In this document: positions 58,527 to 64,000 of the stretch, piece after piece
How the letters are laid out: each line of letters opens with the position of its first letter
How positions within the stretch are numbered: the first letter of the stretch is position 1
Source: CAMBDS01 sp964355675
GTDB taxonomy: Bacteria > Electryoneota > AABM5-125-24 > Hatepunaeales > Hatepunaeaceae
Assembly: GCA_964355675.1 (NCBI GenBank)
Contig: CAYHEC010000018.1
Span: 16,293 to 80,292 of the forward strand
Reading direction: 5' to 3'
DNA: 64,000 nucleotides
Notes under the pieces: generated by a model
Database searches by the model: none
What the model was told of the DNA's origin: nothing
The model's input: the letters and a program-made list of their open reading frames with translations, nothing else
Made by a program: the position numbers and the translations under genes

Positions 58527-58895
58527 GAGAATGCACAATTTTTTAAGGGAACTATCGCCAAAATTAAAAGATTAAAATCGTAGCGTGTAGCCAGAACAGC
58601 CATGCTGTGCGTGCTATATGTTTTTTGTGTTTGCGCAACTGTCGCTAAGTGTTGTAACGCAAAATCAATCAACGTTATTATCCTCGATTAGTAGGGGCAC
58701 GGCATACCGTGCCCCTACTACGCATCAGGGAGTGAGCATTCTGTTGCGGAGTGGTTACTGCGATTCTCACTTGGAATACTCTAAAGTTTGACGGTGGATA
58801 GTCAAAATTTTCCATTACCTGCCATAACTCTTTGCTTCTATCGTGTCAACCTTGTATCTTTATTTGAAATCAATCCGTAATTTCCGTCAGGAGCT
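58527..58895. other. Intergenic region upstream of the MltD-like gene
   Basis: 369 bp without a gene. It holds one perfect hairpin TAGTAGGGGCACGG-cata-CCGTGCCCCTACTA at 58689-58720. CAGGAGCT precedes the ATG at 58896 as ribosome-binding site. No other feature was seen. Confidence 0.6.
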
Positions 58896-61040
58896 ATGAA
58901 AGCAATCCAATTCATTTTTTGTAACTATTGCCTATTCAATAGAATAGCTCTTATTGCAATTATAACAGCCTTGTGTTTAAGGGCTGGATCAGGTCGCGCT
59001 CAGATAGTGCCGCCTGATACTGCTGAAATATCAGCAGATACGGTGACGATCAATTCTGATACTTTGCAATCTTCGGATCCGGTCATCAACGACTTGCTTC
59101 TTAGAAGTCTCGTGTTCGAGGAAGAACTACTTGATACATCAGTAAACTCGCGGTTGGAGATCGCCGGGCGCCTGCTTGAAACCGCCAGATATTACCTTGA
59201 CTCTGATCAATTCGCTACGGCTGGATATAGTTTCGCCCTCGCCCGAATGATCGTAACAATGGTCTCTGTTGAAACATTGAATGATTCGACCGCGGAATTT
59301 TATCACGATCTTGCGGAAGACATCGAACATTTTTACGACGATTATGTAGCCAGCTCTCCTGTATTACCAGCCGATTCACCGCCGGAAGCAATAATTGCCG
59401 GAATAAAGGAAGCGGAGGGAGATACCCTTCCTACTCTTGATGAGATCATTCAAATCCAGCGCGGTGAAATAGATACAACAGCTTTAGCCGAAGCGATAAG
59501 TTCAATCACTCCATTGCCCGGCGTCGAGCTGAAGAAAAACCGACAGGTCGAAAATGCAATCAAATTCTTTCAGGGAAAAGGTCGAAAGGTTTTTACACGC
59601 TGGTTGAAGCGAGCAGAATACAATGTGCCGTTTATGACGAAGATTCTTCGTGAAGAAGGTATGCCCGACGAACTCGTCTATATAGCAATGATCGAGTCAG
59701 GCTTCAACTATTCAGCATATTCCTATGCCCATGCCGCGGGTCCCTGGCAGTTCATACAATCGACGGGTCGGATATTTGATCTGAAAATAAACTGGTGGTA
59801 CGATGAACGCCGCGATCCAGAAAAGGCGACCCGTGCGGCGTGCCGTTACTTTAGAAAGCTCTATCTCCAGTTTGGTGACTGGAATTTGGCGATGGCCTCC
59901 TATAACTGTGGTGAAGGAAACGTCGATAGACAGATCAGGCGAACCGGCACAAAAGATTTCTGGAAAATGAGTCGTCTGCCAAGCCAGACTCGTAACTACG
60001 TGCCAACGTACATAGCCGCGGCAATTATGGCTCAGAACCCGACCGAGTACGGTTTTGAACGTGTTGCGTACCGAACGCCGGATCCGGTTGATTCTGTTTG
60101 GGTGACAGAGGCAGTCGATTTGAAACTCGCGGCCAGTTTGGTTGGGAGTGATTACCAGACGTTGAAATCCCTAAATCCATGGTGCCTTCGCTGGTCAACT
60201 CCTCCTGACGAGTCATTATGGCTGATGCTACCTGATGGAACAGCTGATACGTTTAAGATCGGTTACGCCGCCATACCTGAAGACAAGAAAAGGATATCGA
60301 AGTCGATCCATGTTGTCAAACGAGGTGAGACGCTGGGGGTAATCGCAAAGAAATACGGGACGACAGTCAGTGAAATCCTTGCCGTCAAAGAAAATCGGAT
60401 TCGGAAGAATAGCAAACTTACGGTAGGTCAGGAGATTATCCTTCCAGTAGCACCGTCACATTATAAAGAATCGGCATCCGAGTATAAGGTTGCCGCCGAG
60501 ACGGGATCACTGGGCAAGGAAGTCACTTACAAGGTGCGTCGCGGGGATAACATTTCGGCAATCGCCAAAAAGTTTGGTACGACCGTCAGCGCCATCAAAA
60601 CAAATAACCGGCTTTACAAATCGAACCGTATTTATGCGGGACAGAAGCTCGTCATTCATGCCGGAAAATCTTCGACAGCAACTTACGCCGATGAAGGCGA
60701 ACCAGCTCCCGAATCACCAGCCTATCATGTCGTTAAGAAAGGTGAACTTCTTTCAACAATAGCTTCTAAATACCATGTAAGTACTAAGGATTTGATCCGA
60801 ATTAATGGGATCGAAGATCCAGACAGATTACTTGTTGGCATGAAACTGAAGTTATCGGGGGCAGAGGAGACCAGTCTGGCTTCAGCTCCTTCAAATGCTG
60901 TCCATGTCGTCAAGCGCGGCGACACCATTGGAAAGATCGCCCGCCGCTATGGGAAAACTGAGTCGGAGATCATGAGATCGAATGGTTTGGGCAAAAAATC
61001 GGTGATTTTACCCGGACAAAAATTGAAGATTCCCGGCTGA
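58896..61040 (+). CDS. MltD-like membrane-bound lytic transglycosylase with four LysM domains
   Basis: 714 residues with a signal peptide/anchor (about 15-37, LIAIITALCLRAGSGRAQ). The SLT (lytic transglycosylase family 1) domain lies at about 245-390: GMPDELVYIAMIESGFNYSA with the catalytic Glu at E267, AAGPWQFIQSTGRIFDLKIN and NLAMASYNCGEGNVDRQI. Four LysM repeats follow (about 468-515, 540-585, 608-655 and 668-714), e.g. HVVKRGETLGVIAKKYGTTV. It cleaves peptidoglycan during growth or division, with LysM binding the glycan. The stop overlaps the Crp gene start by 1 bp. Confidence 0.93.
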   Translation: MKAIQFIFCNYCLFNRIALIAIITALCLRAGSGRAQIVPPDTAEISADTVTINSDTLQSSDPVINDLLLRSLVFEEELLDTSVNSRLEIAGRLLETARYYLDSDQFATAGYSFALARMIVTMVSVETLNDSTAEFYHDLAEDIEHFYDDYVASSPVLPADSPPEAIIAGIKEAEGDTLPTLDEIIQIQRGEIDTTALAEAISSITPLPGVELKKNRQVENAIKFFQGKGRKVFTRWLKRAEYNVPFMTKILREEGMPDELVYIAMIESGFNYSAYSYAHAAGPWQFIQSTGRIFDLKINWWYDERRDPEKATRAACRYFRKLYLQFGDWNLAMASYNCGEGNVDRQIRRTGTKDFWKMSRLPSQTRNYVPTYIAAAIMAQNPTEYGFERVAYRTPDPVDSVWVTEAVDLKLAASLVGSDYQTLKSLNPWCLRWSTPPDESLWLMLPDGTADTFKIGYAAIPEDKKRISKSIHVVKRGETLGVIAKKYGTTVSEILAVKENRIRKNSKLTVGQEIILPVAPSHYKESASEYKVAAETGSLGKEVTYKVRRGDNISAIAKKFGTTVSAIKTNNRLYKSNRIYAGQKLVIHAGKSSTATYADEGEPAPESPAYHVVKKGELLSTIASKYHVSTKDLIRINGIEDPDRLLVGMKLKLSGAEETSLASAPSNAVHVVKRGDTIGKIARRYGKTESEIMRSNGLGKKSVILPGQKLKIPG

Positions 61041-61744
61041 TGCGAATCAAGGATGATCAGCTTCGATATTTGACCGGTAGCGGAATCGGGGCAGTCCTCG
61101 GAGAAGAAGGGATGCGGTCGTTTGTGGAGGCTTGCGATCTGAAGAAACGCAGTGCCGGAGGCAAGTTTTTTCAAGAAGGTGACGCCGCAAACGGAATATA
61201 CCTTATCCTCAAAGGCCGAGTGAAATTGTTTAGATTATCCCGCGATGGCAGGGAAACAATCTTACATATTGCTGAAGCTCCAGCTCTGATAGCCGAAGCG
61301 GCGATATTCATAGGAAAGTATCCGGCGACCGCTGAAGCTGTCGAAGATTCAGAGTTGCTTTTTTTATCGAAGACAGCCGCACTTCAATTGATCGAGCAGA
61401 ATGGACGGTTTGCGCGTTGGTTCATCGGTAATATGACTATTTGGCTGAAAAGATTGGTGGGCAGGATCGAAGAGCTTACCACCAGTGACGCTACTGCCCG
61501 CCTTTCGCGCTATCTGATCGACCTACACGAGAAGTCTCCACCCCGCATATCTCTCACCTCTCCCAAAGTGATGCTTCCGGTAAAGAAAGGGGAGCTTGCC
61601 CGGTTACTCAATATGCAACTGCCGTCATTATCCCGCATTTTGCGGAAGTTGCAGGATGAAGGCTTGATTGAGGTAGCGGGGAAAACAATAATACTAAGGA
61701 ATGTTGCGGCGTTAAGAAGGATGACGTTGCCGCCGTTGGAGTAG
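61040..61744 (+). CDS. Crp/Fnr-family transcriptional regulator
   Basis: 234 residues. A cNMP-binding fold (about 25-125: GKFFQEGDAANGIYLILKGR, VKLFRLSRDGRETILHIAEA) is followed by a Crp-type winged helix (PVKKGELARLLNMQLPSLSR, ILRKLQDEGLIEVAGKTIIL). It lacks the N-terminal Cys cluster of Fnr, and the cAMP-binding signature is not conserved, so the ligand may be a heme/NO or none. It directly precedes a NapH-like protein and an RIC repair protein, suggesting a nitrosative or redox stress regulator (inference). It overlaps the transglycosylase stop by 1 bp. Confidence 0.85.
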   Translation: MRIKDDQLRYLTGSGIGAVLGEEGMRSFVEACDLKKRSAGGKFFQEGDAANGIYLILKGRVKLFRLSRDGRETILHIAEAPALIAEAAIFIGKYPATAEAVEDSELLFLSKTAALQLIEQNGRFARWFIGNMTIWLKRLVGRIEELTTSDATARLSRYLIDLHEKSPPRISLTSPKVMLPVKKGELARLLNMQLPSLSRILRKLQDEGLIEVAGKTIILRNVAALRRMTLPPLE

Positions 61745-61751
61745 GTGGGGC

Positions 61752-61883
61752 AGTGTCAGGTGCGACGAGTGTCGTGTCAGGCAAATCGTGATAGAGGTAG
61801 GGGCGAATTTATTCGCCCTTTAGTGCGGCGATTGAAATCGCCGCTACCCGAACCATTCGACACTTGACGGGTGACCTGACACT
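61752..61883. repeat. Nested palindromic element
   Basis: Outer arms AGTGTCAGGT / ACCTGACACT and inner arms AGTGTCG / CGACACT enclose a GTAGGGGCGAAT-type hairpin (GGGCGAATTTATTCGCCC) and a second one (GCGGCGATTGAAATCGCCGC). About 132 bp. No target duplication was seen. Confidence 0.65.
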
Positions 61884-61912
61884 TGTTTGAATCCATCGTA
61901 TGATTGCCATCC

Positions 61913-61947
61913 AACCCGATTCAAATTTACTGGATCGGGTTTTTTAT
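61913..61947 (+). terminator. Rho-independent terminator
   Basis: AACCCGAT and ATCGGGTT form an 8-bp stem with a 13-nt loop, followed by TTTTTATT. It ends the MltD-Crp transcript. Confidence 0.85.
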
Positions 61948-62097
61948 TAATTCTCCAAATTTACCCCAAGTTAAATCCTTCCAGTAAGACCCTTCCTATC
62001 TTTGGTTAGGTAATCGATTATCTATCGGACTCGACTACCTGTAACATCTAAAGAGATTACGATTAATACCTCAGTTTCACATAAAAAGAACTCGCCG

Positions 62098-63132
62098 ATT
62101 AAATGGATCAGCCGCACCGGCTCGCTTCGCATCAGGACGGCGAGTTGGACTTCAGGCTGGCGGCTTGCGGTTCAAGCGGCATTCATGCTGTCTTCACTAC
62201 TGATGGGCTGGCAGTTCTGGCGATTCTACAAGGCGGCGATTGCAACCAGTGGAGAGCTTCCCTACCGCCCACCTGGCGTCGAAGGCTATCTTCCCATCAG
62301 TGGATTAATGGGCGTGCTTGACTGGCTTTACCAAGGGTCACTGAATATCATCCACCCAGCGGCAACGGTATTGCTTATGATTTTTGTGGGGATGTCGTTG
62401 CTGATGCGCAAGTCGTTTTGTGGTTGGATCTGCCCGGTAGGGTTCGTCTCGGAAAATCTGGCGCGAATCGGGCAACTGATCTTCGGCCGCAATTTCAGAC
62501 CTGCAGGTTGGTTTGACAAGCCGTTTCGATCTATCAAGTATCTTCTGCTTGGCTTCTTTGTCTGGGCAATCTTCTCGATGACTCCAGCGGCCCTACACTC
62601 GTTCATCGAAAGTCCGTACAACAAGATCGCTGATATAAAGATGATGTTGTTTTTCGTGAATGTCGGCAAGATCGGTGGAATCGTCATGATTATTCTGGCG
62701 CTTCTGTCCGTCTTGATCCAAGGCTTCTGGTGTCGCTATCTGTGCCCTTACGGCGCACTGTTGGGACTCTTTAGTTGGATGTCTCCCTTAAAAGTCAGAC
62801 GCGACCCCGTTACCTGCACTGATTGTGGACTATGCAACAAGGTTTGTCCAGCCAGACTGCCGGTCATGACCAAGCTTAGCATAACGAGTCCGGAATGCCT
62901 TGGTTGTGCGGACTGCGTCACCAGTTGCCCTGTGAAGGATGCACTGGTTATTGGGACTCCGGAGCAATCATTCAGCGTGAAGAGGTTAGCTATGCTGATT
63001 TTGTTTTTCTTTGTACTGGGATATACTGCGGCGCGGGTAGGGGGCGTCTGGAACAGTGGTCTAATAGATGAAGATTATCGTTATCATATTCAAAATATGA
63101 ATGGTGAAGAATATGGCCATCCGGGCAGATAA
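62098..63132 (+). CDS. NapH/polyferredoxin-like membrane protein
   Basis: The first standard ATG is 62185, but the same frame continues upstream with protein-like sequence (KWISRTGSLRIRTASW, then GWRLAVQAAFMLSSLL). That sequence fits the N-terminus and first helix of this family, so an ATT at 62098 or another rare start is likely; the start is uncertain. The protein has four or five helices and the two CxxxCP motifs SFCGWICPVGF and FWCRYLCPYGALLG. Two 4Fe-4S clusters follow, CTDCGLCNKVCP and CLGCADCVTSCP. NapH/NosR-like proteins pass electrons from quinol to periplasmic reductases. Its neighbours (Crp/Fnr and RIC) suggest a role under nitrogen-oxide stress, but no reductase is adjacent. Confidence 0.85.
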   Translation: MKWISRTGSLRIRTASWTSGWRLAVQAAFMLSSLLMGWQFWRFYKAAIATSGELPYRPPGVEGYLPISGLMGVLDWLYQGSLNIIHPAATVLLMIFVGMSLLMRKSFCGWICPVGFVSENLARIGQLIFGRNFRPAGWFDKPFRSIKYLLLGFFVWAIFSMTPAALHSFIESPYNKIADIKMMLFFVNVGKIGGIVMIILALLSVLIQGFWCRYLCPYGALLGLFSWMSPLKVRRDPVTCTDCGLCNKVCPARLPVMTKLSITSPECLGCADCVTSCPVKDALVIGTPEQSFSVKRLAMLILFFFVLGYTAARVGGVWNSGLIDEDYRYHIQNMNGEEYGHPGR

Positions 63133-63225
63133 TCTTCATTTTGTCACATTTCCCTGTCTGCGTCGGTTTTCAACGTGGCGGGAATGATCTGAATTGTCTA
63201 TACATTTAACAAAAGGAAGAACACA

Positions 63226-63936
63226 ATGTACCGATCTGAAATTGACACTCATCACACGCTCGGGAGTCTTGTGTCGAAGCAAATAGACAGAGCGCGAGTT
63301 TTCGAGTGGTTCGGTCTTGATTACTGCTGTGGGGGAGGCAAAACCCTCATCGAAGCATGTTCGGAGAAAGGAATTGATCCGATTAAGGTAACGCAGGAAT
63401 TGTTGAAATCTGACGAAATCTCAGCGAGGAGCGATACCCGTAATTGGAATAGCCTTCCGGTGAATGATTTAATCGAAGATATTGTCTCGACACATCATTC
63501 CTATCTGAAAATGGAATTGCCTCGTTTGACTTACCTCACCGAGAAAATTGCCGCAGTGCATGGCGAAAGACATCCGAGTCTTCTGGAGGTCAGAAAAGCC
63601 TATGCCGAATTACGAACTGATCTGGAGGCGCACATGAAGGAGGAGGAAGATTCTTTATTTCCGACGCTACGTCTCCTTAACTCGGGCGGTGATTTTTCGA
63701 TGTTGAAAAACGATGCCAACGGAACAATCCGAAAGATGGAGGCGGAACATGTCATTGTCGGTTCGATGCTCTCCCGTCTCGCTTTACTTACAGATGGCTA
63801 CAAGTTGCCCGCTGACGGCTGTGAAACCTATCGGGTTGCCCTGCACGGCCTGATGACGCTTGAACAAGATACGCACCTCCACGTACACAAAGAGAACAAT
63901 ATTCTCTTTCCGAAAGCATTAGGTGCCGCAGTTTGA
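63226..63936 (+). CDS. Iron-sulfur cluster repair di-iron protein (RIC/ScdA/YtfE)
   Basis: 236 residues. The N-terminal ScdA_N (DUF542) domain has LGSLVSKQIDRARVFEWFGL and DYCCGGGKTLIEAC. The hemerythrin-like part shows the His/Glu ligands: DIVSTHHSYLKMELPRLT, VHGERHPSL, LEAHMKEEEDSLFPTL, EAEHVIVGSMLSRL and EQDTHLHVHKENNILFPKAL. RIC proteins restore clusters damaged by NO or peroxide. It is the last gene of the window and lies 93 bp after the NapH-like gene. Confidence 0.94.
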   Translation: MYRSEIDTHHTLGSLVSKQIDRARVFEWFGLDYCCGGGKTLIEACSEKGIDPIKVTQELLKSDEISARSDTRNWNSLPVNDLIEDIVSTHHSYLKMELPRLTYLTEKIAAVHGERHPSLLEVRKAYAELRTDLEAHMKEEEDSLFPTLRLLNSGGDFSMLKNDANGTIRKMEAEHVIVGSMLSRLALLTDGYKLPADGCETYRVALHGLMTLEQDTHLHVHKENNILFPKALGAAV

Positions 63937-64000
63937 AGTACCTTCTGGAGCGACTGTCTTGAAAATCAAGCCGCCCTCGTGATATTTTGGACCTGTCTGG

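Larger units (their letters stand above)
61745..62097. other. Intergenic region with nested palindromes and a terminator
   Basis: 353 bp with no gene. It contains the nested palindrome at 61752-61883, the terminator at 61913-61947 and an AT-rich dyad TAATCGATTA at 62011-62020 that could be an operator of the NapH-like gene. No Fnr box (TTGAT-N4-ATCAA) was found. Confidence 0.6.

Noticed and set aside
62103..62321. Short open frame starting at an ATG just before the NapH-like gene
   Set aside because: It is in another frame from the membrane protein, has no recognisable composition, and overlaps the coding first helix of the NapH-like protein.

Overview
The window looks like chromosome from an uncultured Gram-negative bacterium, most likely a candidate phylum of the Fibrobacteres-Chlorobi-Bacteroidetes (FCB) superphylum or a close relative. 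The evidence is three large secreted proteins ending in a type IX secretion (T9SS, Por) sorting domain with the YPNPFN-type motif, a gingipain-like C25 protein, a complete outer-membrane set (BamA, two OmpH/Skp chaperones, LpxD, TamB, TonB-ExbB-ExbD, TonB-linked barrels), and frequent TTG/GTG starts with weak Shine-Dalgarno sites. Base composition looks intermediate. The exact phylum cannot be fixed from the sequence alone.

Layout. 1-11.4 kb holds a 5'-truncated M6-type secreted peptidase, a DUF899 thioredoxin-like protein, two tandem MFS transporters and a 1814-residue C25-like T9SS cargo. 11.5-36.4 kb is a long minus-strand block. In transcription order it runs panC, a GlmU-type nucleotidyltransferase, a small secreted protein, a LytR_C protein, rsfS, argS, a methyltransferase-nuclease fusion, a PfkB kinase, mtnA, a TPR lipoprotein, uppS, a GlcE-like protein, tamB, bamA, two ompH genes, lpxD, an outer-membrane barrel, then exbB, exbD and tonB. 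The uppS-to-tonB part is a coherent envelope-biogenesis cluster. 36.5-40.4 kb holds an ArsR / DUF302 / Zn-Cd P-type ATPase operon and a broken DUF4258-DUF2283 pair. 40.5-44.1 kb has a PadR/HAAS membrane pair and a FG-GAP T9SS protein. 44.4-49 kb is housekeeping: tRNA-Val, rfaE2, ffh, rpsP-rimM-trmD-rplS. 49.4-57.2 kb contains an ECF-S/outer-membrane-barrel pair, small proteins, serC-serA, HD and HAD proteins and fbp. 57.3-64 kb holds tRNA-Leu, a cation-diffusion facilitator, an MltD-like transglycosylase, a Crp/Fnr regulator, a NapH-like ferredoxin membrane protein and an RIC iron-sulfur repair protein.

The most striking feature is a hierarchy of intergenic palindromes. Simple hairpins (about 20-35 bp) occur alone, in tandem arrays (period about 40-53 bp) and as inverted 'twin hairpins'. 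Twin hairpins also form the interior of larger MITE-like elements with perfect terminal inverted repeats and 5-bp target duplications. Three insertions can be undone on paper. Two restore a hairpin whose loop was the target site, and one restores the reading frame of a DUF4258 gene. One tandem hairpin array (45 bp x 5, in frame) lies inside the coding region of uppS and is translated into about 70 extra residues. No transposase for these elements lies in the window.
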